Shown here in pieces: positions 19,379-29,992 of a stretch of 64,000 nucleotides of DNA. The stretch is from assembly GCA_004144595.1 (NCBI GenBank), contig SEEM01000007.1, forward strand, positions 1-64,000. Direction: 5' to 3'. The position numbers and the translations under genes are program-made. The notes under the pieces were generated by a model. The model did no database searches. It was not told where the DNA came from and saw nothing but the letters and a program-made list of their open reading frames with translations. How positions within the stretch are numbered: the stretch's first letter is position 1; each line of letters opens with the position of its first letter. This DNA is from Hyphomicrobiales bacterium. Lineage in GTDB: Bacteria > Pseudomonadota > Alphaproteobacteria > Rhizobiales > Beijerinckiaceae.

Positions 19379-20551
19379 TTAGGGCCGTGCGAGCTGGGGG
19401 CTGAGGTTGGGCGCCAGATTGGGCGCGACGATCCGCACAGTCCGGCGCTCGCCGCTTGCGGTGCTGCGCGACTCGCTCTTCAGCCCGTCCTTCTTGTCGA
19501 GCACCTTCTCGCCGACGATGTCGGGGCCGACGCCGGCTGATTCGGTACCGGCCGTCGGCGAATCCTCCGAGGGCATCGGCTTCTCGTCGGGGACGGCTGG
19601 AACGGGCGCCGGCGCCGGCGTTGCGGGCTGGGCCGCGGCAGTGCCCTTGCGCTTGGGGTCGGCCTTCGGGCGCGACAATTCGGCGGCCCGCTGCTCGGTC
19701 AGGATGACGTCGCCCTTGCGCTTGTCGAGCAGGTATTCGGCGTCCTTGAGGGCAGCCGACCAGCTCTGGCCCTGGCCACGACAGGTGCAGGCGGCATCGA
19801 AGCTGCGGGTGTATTTGCCGGCATTGGCCAGGGAGGAATAGGGTTGCCCGGTCGCGCGCGAGGCGGCGTTCTGGATGTCGCCGCCGGCGCTCATGCCATA
19901 GGCCAGCGTCTCGGTGCCCGGGCAGAGCGCCTGGCACATCTCGTCGCCATTGCCGGTATTGTTCGCGAGCGGGAAGAAGAAGCCGTCGCAGGTTCTGACG
20001 CAGACGGTCTGCGGGCCGCCCAGGCGCGGCTTCGCCGGCTCGGCCGGCTGCTCGGGGTCGAGCTCCGGCAGGGTCGAATCGATCTCGCCGGGGCCCGGGT
20101 CACGTCCGAAGATCGTGTCGAAGAAGCCGCGCGGCTGCGCCCGGCAATTGTTGTTGATGGCCGCCGCGAGCTGAGCGCGGCGCTGCTCGACCCCGCCGCT
20201 CTCCGCCTGGCGCTGCAGCGCGCCGTACTGGTTCTGTAACTGGCCGATCTGCTGGCGGATGAAATTGCATTGTGGCGGTGGCGCATCGAAGAAGCTGAAG
20301 CCGCGGTCGCAACCCATGGAGCGATATTGGTTGCTCAACTGCGCGAGCTGGGCGCCGACGCGCTGCGCGGCCTGCGCCGCGCGCGGATCGCTGCCGCCAC
20401 GGCCTTGCAGGCTCTCCAGCTCGGCGCGCCAGGCGTTGCAGGACGCCGACTGCGCCACGGCGGTGCCACCGAGGGCCGCCAGCATCAGAAGGGCCATGCC
20501 GAAGCGTCTGGAAAGTCGCAGCATCATCGCGGGTCGGGTCACGTCATCCAT
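19379..20551 (-). CDS. DUF2865 domain-containing exported protein
   Basis: 390 residues; an N-terminal signal peptide (best from methionine 9 or 10, 20527/20524: MMLRLSRRFGMALLMLAALG, cleaved after AVAQ), a glutamine-rich helical region (60-130), then the DUF2865 core with VCVRTCDGFFFPL, CQALCPG, and ACTCRGQ, six conserved cysteines likely in disulfides. The last 100 residues are a Pro/Ala/Lys-rich low-complexity tail that should span or attach to the envelope. Family function unknown; it is widespread in Hyphomicrobiales. Confidence 0.88.
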   Translation of the reverse strand: MDDVTRPAMMLRLSRRFGMALLMLAALGGTAVAQSASCNAWRAELESLQGRGGSDPRAAQAAQRVGAQLAQLSNQYRSMGCDRGFSFFDAPPPQCNFIRQQIGQLQNQYGALQRQAESGGVEQRRAQLAAAINNNCRAQPRGFFDTIFGRDPGPGEIDSTLPELDPEQPAEPAKPRLGGPQTVCVRTCDGFFFPLANNTGNGDEMCQALCPGTETLAYGMSAGGDIQNAASRATGQPYSSLANAGKYTRSFDAACTCRGQGQSWSAALKDAEYLLDKRKGDVILTEQRAAELSRPKADPKRKGTAAAQPATPAPAPVPAVPDEKPMPSEDSPTAGTESAGVGPDIVGEKVLDKKDGLKSESRSTASGERRTVRIVAPNLAPNLSPQLARP

Positions 20552-20760
20552 GGTCGAGCCGGCGGGCCGGCTCTGGTCGGGAGCTTTAGACTAGAACACC
20601 CGCCAAACACGACGGAACTATGGAGCGGAGCCTCGCCTGATAGGCCGCGGGGACGCTCCATCGCGAGGGCCTCGCATGCCACATTCGAGAGGGCGCAGCA
20701 ATCCGGGGACGCATGGGCGGCGGAGGCGGTGGAAAACTCCCGCATTCGCTGGAGCTTGAT

Positions 20761-20787
20761 CCGATCCGGTTGATTCAACCCGATCGG
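20761..20787. repeat. imperfect palindrome 1 upstream of purC
   Basis: Arms CCGATCCGGTTG and CAACCCGATCGG around ATT, 11 of 12 positions complementary. Confidence 0.6.
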
Positions 20788-20825
20788 CAAATCCGCCTCG
20801 AAACTTGAGTGAGAGAACGCATTAT

Positions 20826-20854
20826 CCGATCCGACTGCGTTGCAGTCCGATCGG
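20826..20854. repeat. imperfect palindrome 2 upstream of purC
   Basis: Arms CCGATCCGACTGC and GCAGTCCGATCGG around GTT, 12 of 13 positions complementary. Same outer arms as palindrome 1, different inner part. Confidence 0.6.
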
Positions 20855-20930
20855 CGCGTGCTCTAGAAGACCTGTGGCAGCGGCCCGGTCGCGCCGGCCT
20901 TCCGTGCAGCGCCAATGAGGCAATCCGCCC

Positions 20931-21881
20931 ATGTCTGACTACCTGCCTCTTCACGAAGCCGTCATTCCGGAGCTGCCGAACTATTATCGCGGCAAGGTCC
21001 GCGAGAATTACGACCTTCCCGACAATCGCCGCATCCTGATCTCGACCGACCGGCTCTCCGCCTTCGACCGCGCGATCGCCTCGATCCCGCTGAAGGGGCA
21101 GGTGCTGACTCAAGCCGCGCGCTACTGGTTCGAGCAGACTGCGGATATCTGCCCCAACCATGTCCTCGAGTATCCCGATCCGAACGTGGTCGTCGGCAGG
21201 CGCCTGGACATCCTGCCCGTCGAGATGGTGGTGCGCGGCTATCTCGCCGGCACGACCGGCACCTCGATCCTGACAATGTACAAGCAGGGCCGGCGCGAGA
21301 TGTACGGCTTGACCTTGCCGGACGGCCTGCGCGACAACGAGGCGCTGCCGCAGGCGATCATCACCCCGACGAGCAAGGCCTTCGACGGCGGCCATGACGA
21401 GCCGCTCTCGGCCCGGCAGATCGTCGCGGAAGGGCTGCTGACGCAGGCGCAATGGGACGAAATTTCTTCCTATGCGCTGGCGCTCTTCGCTCGCGGCCAG
21501 AAGCTCGCCCGCGAGCGCGGCCTGATCCTCGCCGACACCAAATACGAGTTCGGCACCGATGCCGAGGGCAACATCGTGCTGGCCGACGAGATCCATACGC
21601 CGGATTCGAGCCGCTACTGGTTCGCCGAAAGCTATCCCGAGCGTTTCGCGGCCGGCGGCAAGCCCGAATCCTTCGACAAGGATTTCGTGCGCAACTGGGT
21701 CGTGGCGCGCTGCGACCCCTATACGCAGGACCTGCCGCCGATTCCGCATGAGCTGATCGACGAGACCTCTGCGGTCTATGTCCGGGCCTATGAGGCGATC
21801 ACGGGCATGGCTTTCGCCTACCCGCCGAAGGGCGAGGATCCGGCTGAGCGCATCCGGCGCAATCTGGCGAAGTATTTCTGA
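20931..21881 (+). CDS. purC: phosphoribosylaminoimidazolesuccinocarboxamide synthase
   Basis: Joins CAIR and aspartate with ATP to give SAICAR in purine synthesis. 316 residues, the longer alphaproteobacterial/yeast-like form. Seen: [11 protein letters not shown] (19-29) and [10 protein letters not shown] (37-46) for [12 protein letters not shown] (about 99-107), and LADTKYEFG (about 199-207), [12 protein letters not shown] (about 218-229) with the metal-binding acidic residues. Transcribed alone; repeat family B follows immediately after the stop. Confidence 0.96.
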   Translation: MSDYLPLHEAVIPELPNYYRGKVRENYDLPDNRRILISTDRLSAFDRAIASIPLKGQVLTQAARYWFEQTADICPNHVLEYPDPNVVVGRRLDILPVEMVVRGYLAGTTGTSILTMYKQGRREMYGLTLPDGLRDNEALPQAIITPTSKAFDGGHDEPLSARQIVAEGLLTQAQWDEISSYALALFARGQKLARERGLILADTKYEFGTDAEGNIVLADEIHTPDSSRYWFAESYPERFAAGGKPESFDKDFVRNWVVARCDPYTQDLPPIPHELIDETSAVYVRAYEAITGMAFAYPPKGEDPAERIRRNLAKYF

Positions 21882-21887
21882 GGCGCG

Positions 21888-21993
21888 CCGTCATTCTCGG
21901 GCGGAGCGCAGCGCAGACCCGAGAATCTCTTGCAGAATGAGGCACTGGAGCCTCCGCGTCATGAGATTCTCGGGTCAATCCCGAGCATGACGG
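21888..21993 (-). repeat. dispersed palindromic repeat, family B copy 1
   Basis: About 106 bases ending GAGCATGACGG. Its reverse complement matches 29877-29983 almost throughout (CCGTCATGCTCGGG at one end, CCCGAGAATGACGG at the other, GGAGGCTCCAG in the middle). Intergenic, right after purC. Confidence 0.88.
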
Positions 21994-22003
21994 CCGCTAT
22001 TCG

Positions 22004-22501
22004 CTACGCCCCGTCTTCCTCACGGTAATTCCCGGCGAGATGCCGCCCACGCTCGGTCAACGTCGAAAGCACGCGTTCGAACACTTTCAGCTCGTCGGGC
22101 GCGATTCCGTCGATCCAGCGCGCCTCGAAGCCGAGCGCCAGCGGCACGATCTGGTCGTAGATGCGCTTGCCCGCCGGCGTCAGCGCGACGAAGGATTCGC
22201 GCCGGTCCTGCCGGTTCTCGGCCCGCGAGACGAGGCCGCGCTTCTCGAGTTCGCCGACGGCGCGCGAGACCTTGGTCTTGTGCATCTGAGCGAGCTCGCC
22301 GATGTCGCGCGAGGTCAGCTTGCCGAACTCGCCGAGCTGCGCCACCACCCGCCATTCCGGGATGCCGATGCCGAAGCGCTCGCCGTAGATGCGCCCCAGC
22401 GCCCGGCCGCCGAGCGTGCCGACGACATTCAGGCGATAGGGCAGGAAGCGCTCCAGATGGAGCGCCTGGTCTTGCGCGTCGGCGGCTGGCTTCTTCGTCA
22501 T
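22004..22501 (-). CDS. MarR family transcriptional regulator
   Basis: 165 residues with a winged helix: GKLTSRDIGELAQMHKTKVS (60-79) is the helix-turn-helix, KRGLVSR..DRRE (about 88-103) the wing with the family's DxRxxx turn. MarR proteins bind as dimers and respond to small, often aromatic, ligands. It lies 19 bases after the TRAP receptor gene on the same strand and near an FAH hydrolase, so it may control a catabolic set. HpcR/HpaR-type regulators have similar company, but I cannot assign that. Confidence 0.9.
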   Translation of the reverse strand: MTKKPAADAQDQALHLERFLPYRLNVVGTLGGRALGRIYGERFGIGIPEWRVVAQLGEFGKLTSRDIGELAQMHKTKVSRAVGELEKRGLVSRAENRQDRRESFVALTPAGKRIYDQIVPLALGFEARWIDGIAPDELKVFERVLSTLTERGRHLAGNYREEDGA

Positions 22502-22520
22502 GATAATGACCGCTCGCGCC

Positions 22521-23606
22521 TTAGCGCGCCTTCAGCCGGTTCATGAACGAGTCGTAGGACAGTTCGGCGATCTGCCACCAGAGCAGGTTCTCGCCGCGGA
22601 ACGCTACCATCGAATCATAGCCCTTCTTGAAGTCCGGGCTCTTGGCGCTGGTCTCGGCGTAGTATTCCTCGGCCGCCTTCAGCGCCGCTTCCATCACCGG
22701 CAGCGGGAACGCCTTGAGTTGCGCGCCTTGCGCCACCAGGCGGCGCAGGCCGCCGGGGTTCACGAAATCGTACTTGGCCAGCATCCAGTTATTGGCCGCC
22801 TCGCAGGCGTTCTGGACGATCGCCTGATAGTGCTTCGGCAGCTTGGCCCAGGCCTCCTTGCCGATGATCAGGTGCAGCATGGCGCCGCCTTCCCACCAGC
22901 CGGGATAGTAGTAGTACTTGGCGACGCGGATGAAGCCGAGCTTCTCGTCGTCATAGGGGCCGACGAACTCGGCCGCATCGATCGCGCCGCGCTCCAGCGC
23001 CGGATAGACGTCGCCGGGTGCGATCTGTGTCGGCACGACGCCGAGCTTGGCCAGCACCGCCCCGCCCATGCCGCCGATCCGGAACTTCAGGCCCTTGAGG
23101 TCGTCGATGCTTTTCAACTCGTTGCGGAAGAAGCCGCCCATCTGGCAGCCGGAATTGCCGCAAGGGATCGAATAGGCGTTGAAGCGGTCGAGCACGCCGT
23201 TCACGATCTGCTCGCCGCCGCCGAAATACCACCAGCTATGCTGCTGGCGGGCGTTGAGGCCGAAGGGGACGCCGGTGCCGAGACCCAGCGTCGGGTCCTT
23301 GCCGATGTAGAAGTAGGTCGGCGAATGCGCGCATTCGACCGTGCCGGAGGAGACGGCGTCGAGCGCCTGCAGGCCGGGCACGATCTCGCCGGGCGCGAAG
23401 ACCTGGATCTCGAACTTGCCGTCCGTCGCCTCGGAGACGAGCTTCGCGAACTGCTGGGCCGTGCCGAAGATGGTGTCGAGCGACTTCGGGAAGCTCGATG
23501 TCAGCCGCCATTTCACCTCGGGCTGCGACTGCGCGATCGCCGGCATCGCGACGGTCGTCGCGGCGGCGGCCAGTGCACCCGATTTCAAAAAGCTGCGACG
23601 TTCCAT
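22521..23606 (-). CDS. TRAP transporter solute-binding protein (TakP/DctP family)
   Basis: 361 residues with a twin-arginine-like leader (ERRSFLKSGALAAAATTVAM, cleavage after AIA), so it may be exported folded. The mature part has the DctP-family patterns: SSFPKSLDTIFGTA, ECAHSPTYFYIGKDP, LKGLKFRIGGMGG with the arginine (about 178) that binds substrate carboxylate, and GAIDAAEFVGPYDD. It resembles the alpha-keto-acid receptor TakP. Preceded by GGGAGGAAACC. No DctQM genes are adjacent; an orphan receptor or one served by distant permeases. Confidence 0.92.
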   Translation of the reverse strand: MERRSFLKSGALAAAATTVAMPAIAQSQPEVKWRLTSSFPKSLDTIFGTAQQFAKLVSEATDGKFEIQVFAPGEIVPGLQALDAVSSGTVECAHSPTYFYIGKDPTLGLGTGVPFGLNARQQHSWWYFGGGEQIVNGVLDRFNAYSIPCGNSGCQMGGFFRNELKSIDDLKGLKFRIGGMGGAVLAKLGVVPTQIAPGDVYPALERGAIDAAEFVGPYDDEKLGFIRVAKYYYYPGWWEGGAMLHLIIGKEAWAKLPKHYQAIVQNACEAANNWMLAKYDFVNPGGLRRLVAQGAQLKAFPLPVMEAALKAAEEYYAETSAKSPDFKKGYDSMVAFRGENLLWWQIAELSYDSFMNRLKAR

Positions 23607-23668
23607 ATGGTTTCCTCCCGAAGGCTTGTTATGCCTTTATTGGCGCGTCCGGGAAGGAATGAAAAGAC

Positions 23669-24679
23669 ATGAAACTTGCCTCGCTCGCGCATGGCCGTGA
23701 TGGCCGTCTCGTCGTCGTCTCGCGGGACCTGACCCGCGCCACCGATGCCTTTCCGGTCGTGCCGACCCTGCAGGCGGCGCTCGACGACTGGGATCGCCAC
23801 GCCCCGCGCCTCGCCGATCTCGCCGAAGGGCTGGAGCACGGCTCGGTCCCGTCCTTCCGCTTTCACGAGCATGATTGCGCCGCGCCGCTGCCGCGTGCCT
23901 ATCAGTGGCTCGACGCCTCGGCCTACGTGAACCATGTCGACCTCGTCCGGAAGGCGAGGGGGGTGACCATGCCCGAGAGCTTCTGGACCGATCCGCTGAT
24001 GTACCAGGGCGGCAGCGACGCCTCGCTCGGCCCGCGCCAGGCGGTGCAGTGCCGCAGCGAGGAGGACGGCATCGATTTCGAGGCGGAGATCGCGGTCGTC
24101 ACCGGCGACGTGCCGATGGGCGCGACCCGCGAGGAAGCGCTCGGGGCTATCCGCCTCATCATGCTCGTCAACGACGTGAGCTTGCGGAATCGGATTCCCG
24201 GCGAATTGGCGAAAGGCTTTGGGTTCGTTCAGTCGAAGCCGTCCTCGGCTTATTCGCCGGTCGCGGTGACCCCGGACGAATTGGGCGGCGCGTGGCGTGA
24301 CGGCCGCTTGCATCTGCCGCTGCTGGCCCAGGTCAACGGCACGCTCTTCGGCAAGCCCGATGCGGGCACCGACATGACCTTCGATTTCGGCACGCTGATC
24401 GCGCATGCCGCCGCGACCCGCCGCCTCTCGGCGGGCACCATCGTCGGCGCGGGCACGGTCTCGAATCGCGATGCCGATGGCGGCCCAGGACGGCCGGTTG
24501 CGGAAGGCGGGCAGGGCTACGCCTGCATAGCCGAGCAGCGCATGGTCGAGACGATCCGGGGCGGCGCGCCGAAGACGCCCTTCCTGCGCTTCGGCGACAT
24601 CGTCCGGATCGAGATGAAGGATTCGGCCGGCCACTCGATCTTCGGCGCCATCGAACAGGACATCCTGCCCCACGGCTGA
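23669..24679 (+). CDS. fumarylacetoacetate hydrolase family protein
   Basis: 336 residues. The FAH fold signatures DGIDFEAEIAVVTGDVP (with the metal-binding E/E), VNDVSLRN, and QSKPSSAYSPVAVTPDELG (about 188-206) are clear, and GAGTVSNRD near 272 completes the site. Members split carbon-carbon bonds in acyl-pyruvates or decarboxylate oxaloacetate. This longer form resembles the 2-keto-4-pentenoate hydratase/fumarylacetoacetase-like group of aromatic breakdown. Divergent from the TRAP receptor, 62 bases away; a shared regulator (the MarR gene) is plausible. Confidence 0.9.
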   Translation: MKLASLAHGRDGRLVVVSRDLTRATDAFPVVPTLQAALDDWDRHAPRLADLAEGLEHGSVPSFRFHEHDCAAPLPRAYQWLDASAYVNHVDLVRKARGVTMPESFWTDPLMYQGGSDASLGPRQAVQCRSEEDGIDFEAEIAVVTGDVPMGATREEALGAIRLIMLVNDVSLRNRIPGELAKGFGFVQSKPSSAYSPVAVTPDELGGAWRDGRLHLPLLAQVNGTLFGKPDAGTDMTFDFGTLIAHAAATRRLSAGTIVGAGTVSNRDADGGPGRPVAEGGQGYACIAEQRMVETIRGGAPKTPFLRFGDIVRIEMKDSAGHSIFGAIEQDILPHG

Positions 24680-24772
24680 TCGTTCTCCGGCCATCCCGGC
24701 TTGGCGGCAGCCGGGCGGCCGGATAACCTTACTTCCCACAGCGCCGATGCCAGACGCGAGAACCGAGACGCC

Positions 24773-25306
24773 ATGACCGAGACCGTGCCGTTCTATTCGA
24801 CAGCCATCCCGCTGGCCTTCTTCATCTGGGGGCCGGTCCTGGTGGTGGTGCTGTTCTGGGCAGTAGGCGTCTGGTCGAACCGGCAGGGCGTCCCGCGCAT
24901 GCTGGAGAGCGACTGGGACGGCTACAGCGTCGCCGATGTCGAGAAGCTGTTTGCGATCTACGGCGAGGACAAGCGCGCGCGCTATCGCAACCGCGTGCTG
25001 CCGGCCGATGTCGCCTGCGCCTTCACCTATGCGATGATTGGTGCCCTGATCGTCGTCGGCCTCAGCCAGCGTGGCCAGCCCTGGTGGGTGGCTGCGCTCT
25101 GCGGTGGCGGCTGGCTCATCGGCGGGCTCTGCGACGTCGCAGAGAACTTCGCCGTGGCGCGCTTGCTCGATCGCTACCCGCAGGTGAATGGCGGCAATGT
25201 CGCCTTCGCCAGCACCATGACGCGGCTGAAGCTCGTGCTGTTTGCCATCGGTGTCGTCGGCGCGCTCGCAGCCGCCTATCTCGTCTTCAAGCCGCTGGCG
25301 GGCTGA
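24773..25306 (+). CDS. integral membrane protein of unknown function
   Basis: 177 residues from ATG 24773. Four hydrophobic spans: about 9-32 (FFIWGPVLVVVLFWAVGVW), 80-98, 103-121 and 152-172. The loop between spans 1 and 2 has MLESDWDGYSVADVEKLF. No family recognised. It is followed by creA in the same direction. Confidence 0.65.
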   Translation: MTETVPFYSTAIPLAFFIWGPVLVVVLFWAVGVWSNRQGVPRMLESDWDGYSVADVEKLFAIYGEDKRARYRNRVLPADVACAFTYAMIGALIVVGLSQRGQPWWVAALCGGGWLIGGLCDVAENFAVARLLDRYPQVNGGNVAFASTMTRLKLVLFAIGVVGALAAAYLVFKPLAG

Positions 25307-25453
25307 GCCCGGGCCGGTCGCCGATCAGGATCGTCGGGCCGTTTGTCTTCGCGTCCGCAGATCGAGATCGTCAGGCGCAAAGCTCTGGTGCGGCGCCGTC
25401 CGGCTTCCCATATCCTGCCGGGCGCCATGCTGGAACGCGCCGGGAGAATGAGA

Positions 25454-25969
25454 ATGCTGCTTCGTCGTTGGGTCCTGGCCGCTTTGGCCCTCACCCTGTC
25501 GGGAATGATGTTGTCGCCGGCCTCTGCGCAGGAAGACCTGATCTTCCGGAAATCGACCGTCTGGAAGATGTTGACGCCGAACGACAAGCTCGCGGTCTAC
25601 GGCGTCGACGATCCCGCCGTCGAAGGTGTCGCGTGCCACTACACCGTGCCCGAGAAGGGCGGCGTGTCCGGCATGTTCGGGGTGGCCGAGGAGGTCTCGG
25701 AGGTCTCGCTGGCCTGCCGCCAGGTCGGCCCGATCAAGTTCAAGGAAAAGGCGGAGCAGGGCGATGTCGTCTTCCGCGAGCGCCGTTCGCTGATCTGGAA
25801 GAAGATGCAGATCGTGCGCGGCTGCGACGCCAAGCGCAACGTGCTGGTCTATCTCGTCTATACCGACAAGCTGATCGACGGCTCGCCGCAGAACTCGACC
25901 TCGACCGTGCCGATCATGCCCTGGGGCACGTCGGGCGAGCCGCCGAAATGTTCGGAATGGATTCGGTGA
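25454..25969 (+). CDS. creA: CreA family periplasmic protein
   Basis: Start at ATG 25454, seven bases after GGGAG; in-frame ATGs at 25427 and 25448 lack spacing. 171 residues: signal peptide (RRWVLAALALTLSGMM, cleavage after ASAQ), then VYGVDDPAVEGVACHYTVPE and SLACRQVGP, both diagnostic of CreA, with the paired cysteines. The protein is periplasmic; its biochemical role is unknown in spite of the name, which comes from its place next to creBCD in E. coli. No creBCD here. Confidence 0.9.
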   Translation: MLLRRWVLAALALTLSGMMLSPASAQEDLIFRKSTVWKMLTPNDKLAVYGVDDPAVEGVACHYTVPEKGGVSGMFGVAEEVSEVSLACRQVGPIKFKEKAEQGDVVFRERRSLIWKKMQIVRGCDAKRNVLVYLVYTDKLIDGSPQNSTSTVPIMPWGTSGEPPKCSEWIR

Positions 25970-25978
25970 GGCCGAAGG

Positions 25979-26308
25979 TTATTCGCCGCAGGTGATGCTG
26001 AGCGGCTGCTCGGCCGTCTGGGCCAGGCTCTGCTTGGTGACGGAGCCGGTGAAGTCCTCGCGGGAAGCGACGCCGAAGGCGACCGCCTTGCCGAAACCCT
26101 GCGACTCGCACCAGGCATTCGCGACGATCTTGCCGCATTCGGCCTTGGACGAGATGCAGTCGGCGACGCCGTAGCCGTCGCTCGCCGGGATCAGGAAGGT
26201 GCGCGGCTCGTTCGCGGCGGCAGCGGTATGGCTGGTCGGCATGACCGACAGCGAGATGCCGCCGAAAACGATCCCCAGCAGTCCGACGAAGGCCACGGCG
26301 CGGCGCAT
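25979..26308 (-). CDS. small exported conserved protein
   Basis: 109 residues from 26308: signal-anchor RRAVAFVGLLGIVFGGISL, then SDGYGVADCISSKAECGKIV, NAWCESQGFGKA, FGVASREDFTGS, with four cysteines including the last CGE. This pattern is a familiar unnamed family of Hyphomicrobiales. Convergent with creA, 9 bases apart. Function unknown; probably periplasmic with two disulfides. Confidence 0.75.
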   Translation of the reverse strand: MRRAVAFVGLLGIVFGGISLSVMPTSHTAAAANEPRTFLIPASDGYGVADCISSKAECGKIVANAWCESQGFGKAVAFGVASREDFTGSVTKQSLAQTAEQPLSITCGE

Positions 26309-26635
26309 GAATTTGGGTTCCTGATGGGTTGCGGGCGCAGAACCCGCGAATCGGGAGGATGGTTCCGGCCGGTTAAATTTGAATGAACCGTGGCAACCTT
26401 CCGGCGATGCTGCATTGCAGCAATCGGGCGCCCTCTTGACGGAAAGCTCGCGGAAAGGCAATCAGGTTCGATCATGACGCGAGCCGCCATCAACAGCCCC
26501 CGCATTATTTGCCGCTAGCTTTCGCTGGCCGGCTGCTCACGTCCTCGTCCTGAAAACGAACCGACAAAAGCGCCCCGGCCAGCGGCCAGGCTCTTTCTCG
26601 TATTTCGTCGTTCGTTTCGTTCAGGATTTCTCCCG
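26309..26635. other. 327-base intergenic region upstream of cysS
   Basis: No gene seen. It must carry the divergent promoters of the small exported protein and of cysS. A TTGACG word lies at 26436-26441, without a convincing -10. Immediately before cysS the sequence is pyrimidine-rich and lacks a strong ribosome site. Confidence 0.4.
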
Positions 26636-28161
<1,526 letters not shown>

Positions 28162-28165
<4 letters not shown>

Positions 28166-28272
28166 GCCCCAATATCCGCCCGGCCGGCTCGCTCTCCTTC
28201 GCCATCAAGTTGGTCATGCTGGCCATGGTCGTGCCGCGCGTCGTCCGCTTCAAGCTGCGGCGCGAGCGATGA
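28162..28272 (+). CDS. 36-residue putative small membrane protein between cysS and cimA
   Basis: ATG at 28162 overlaps the cysS stop (ATGA) and its own stop overlaps the cimA start (GATGAG, 28269-28272). The predicted peptide begins [10 protein letters not shown], has one hydrophobic stretch ([14 protein letters not shown], 12-25) and a basic end [11 protein letters not shown]. That layout suits a single-span membrane micropeptide. The double four-base overlap argues it is translated, at least as a coupling ORF. No homologue is known to me. Confidence 0.55.
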
Positions 28273-29867
28273 GCGCGGCACGCGTCCATCTCTTCGATAC
28301 GACCCTGCGCGACGGCGCCCAGACCACCGGCGTCGACTTCTCGCTTGACGACAAGCGCGCCGTCGCTGCCCTGCTAGACCGTCTCGGTGTCGACTATGTC
28401 GAAGGCGGCTATCCCGGCGCCAATCCGCTCGATACCGCCTTCTTCGAGCAGAAGCCGACGAAACGGGCCAAATTCGCCGCCTTCGGCATGACCAAGCGGG
28501 CAGGGCGCTCGGCCGCCAACGATCCTGGCATCGCGGCGCTGCTGGAAGCGAAGGCGGATGCCATCGTCTTCGTTGCCAAGGCCTGGGACTACCATGTCCA
28601 TGTCGCGCTCGAAATTTCGCTGGAGGACAATCTCGCCGGCATCCGAGAGAGCGTCGAGGCCGCGAAGGCCGCCGGCCGCGAGGTCATGCTCGATTGCGAG
28701 CATTTCTTCGATGGCTACAAGGCCAATCCCGATTACGCCCTTGCCTGCGCCCGCACCGCCTATGAGGCCGGCGCCCGCTGGGTCGTGCTCTGCGACACCA
28801 ATGGCGGCACGATGCCAGACGAGGTCGGTGCGATCGTGCGCGAGGTCATGAAGACCGTGCCCGGCGACAATCTCGGCATCCACGCCCATGACGATTGCGG
28901 CTGTGCCGTCGCCAACTCGCTGGCGGCGGTCGAGGCTGGCGTCCGCCAGATCCAGGGCACGCTCAACGGTCTCGGCGAGCGCTGCGGTAATGCCAATCTG
29001 GTCACGCTGATCGGCGCGATGAAGCTGAAGGAGCGCTATCGCGACCGCTTCGCGCTCGGCGTCAGCGATGCCCAGCTTGGCGAGCTCACCCACGTTTCTC
29101 GCGCGCTCGACGAGATGCTCAACCGCGCGCCGAATCGCCACGCGCCCTTCGTCGGCGCCTCGGCCTTCGCGACCAAGGCCGGCATCCACGCCTCGGCCGT
29201 GCTGAAGGACCCCCGCACCTACGAGCATGTCCCGCCGGAGGCGACCGGCAACACGCGCAAGGTCCTGATCTCCGATCAGGGCGGCAAGTCGAACCTCGTC
29301 GCCGAGCTGGAGCGCATCGGCGTCACGCTCGGCCGCGACGATCCGCGGCTCAACCGCGTGCTGCAGGAGGTCAAGGACAAGGAGGCGCAGGGCTATGCCT
29401 TCGAGGGAGCCGATGCCTCGTTCTTCCTTCTTGTGAAGCGTATTCTCGGCGAAGTCCCGGATTATTTCGCGGTCGAGCGCTTCGCCGTGAATGTCGAGCG
29501 CCGCTACAATGCGCTCGGCGAGCTCGTCACCTTCTCCGAGGCGATCGTGAAGGTGAAGGTCGGCGACGACCTGCTGATCTCCGCGGCGGAGGGCGACGCC
29601 GGCCCGGTCAACGCGCTCGACATCGCCTTGCGCAAGGATCTCGGCCGCTACCAGTCTCTGATCGGCGGCCTCAGGCTCGTCGACTACAAGGTCCGCATCT
29701 TTCAGGGCGGTACGGACGCCGTGACGCGCGTGCTGATCGAGTCCGGCGACGAGACCGGCGAGCGCTGGACAACGGTCGGCGTCAGCGCCAACATCATCGA
29801 CGCCTCGTTCCAGGCGCTGGTCGACTCGATCACCTACAAGCTGGTCAAGGCCGGCGCGACGGCGTGA
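28269..29867 (+). CDS. cimA: (R)-citramalate synthase
   Basis: Condenses pyruvate with acetyl-CoA to citramalate, the entry to the threonine-independent isoleucine route. 532 residues: DTTLRDG (10-16, catalytic R14 and metal D15), HAHDDCGCAVANS (metal histidines, about 204-216), GLGERCGNANL (about 236-246), and a C-terminal LeuA-type regulatory domain (about 405-525). The C-terminal domain and length fit CimA rather than homocitrate or plain 2-isopropylmalate synthase. Translationally coupled to the 36-codon frame and cysS. Repeat B copy 2 follows. Confidence 0.92.
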   Translation: MSAARVHLFDTTLRDGAQTTGVDFSLDDKRAVAALLDRLGVDYVEGGYPGANPLDTAFFEQKPTKRAKFAAFGMTKRAGRSAANDPGIAALLEAKADAIVFVAKAWDYHVHVALEISLEDNLAGIRESVEAAKAAGREVMLDCEHFFDGYKANPDYALACARTAYEAGARWVVLCDTNGGTMPDEVGAIVREVMKTVPGDNLGIHAHDDCGCAVANSLAAVEAGVRQIQGTLNGLGERCGNANLVTLIGAMKLKERYRDRFALGVSDAQLGELTHVSRALDEMLNRAPNRHAPFVGASAFATKAGIHASAVLKDPRTYEHVPPEATGNTRKVLISDQGGKSNLVAELERIGVTLGRDDPRLNRVLQEVKDKEAQGYAFEGADASFFLLVKRILGEVPDYFAVERFAVNVERRYNALGELVTFSEAIVKVKVGDDLLISAAEGDAGPVNALDIALRKDLGRYQSLIGGLRLVDYKVRIFQGGTDAVTRVLIESGDETGERWTTVGVSANIIDASFQALVDSITYKLVKAGATA

Positions 29868-29876
29868 AGCCCTGCG

Positions 29877-29983
29877 CCGTCATGCTCGGGCTTGACCCGA
29901 GCATTTCTGGCAGACGGAGGCTCCAGCGCCTCCATGGTCGGGAGATTCTCGGGTCTGCGCTTCGCTTCGCCCGAGAATGACGG
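29877..29983 (+). repeat. dispersed palindromic repeat, family B copy 2
   Basis: About 107 bases from CCGTCATGCTCGGG to CCCGAGAATGACGG, the inverted counterpart of 21888-21993. Sits just after cimA. Confidence 0.88.
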
Positions 29984-29992
29984 TTCCTGGCC

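Larger units (their letters stand above)
20552..20930. other. 379-base intergenic region upstream of purC
   Basis: No gene. Holds the divergent start region of the DUF2865 gene and purC, and two related imperfect palindromes (20761-20787 and 20826-20854) that share the arms CCGATC and GATCGG. Confidence 0.6.

Noticed and set aside
17758-19404. 548-codon open frame on the plus strand
   Set aside because: Antisense to the MFS symporter, no start signal and no recognisable domain.
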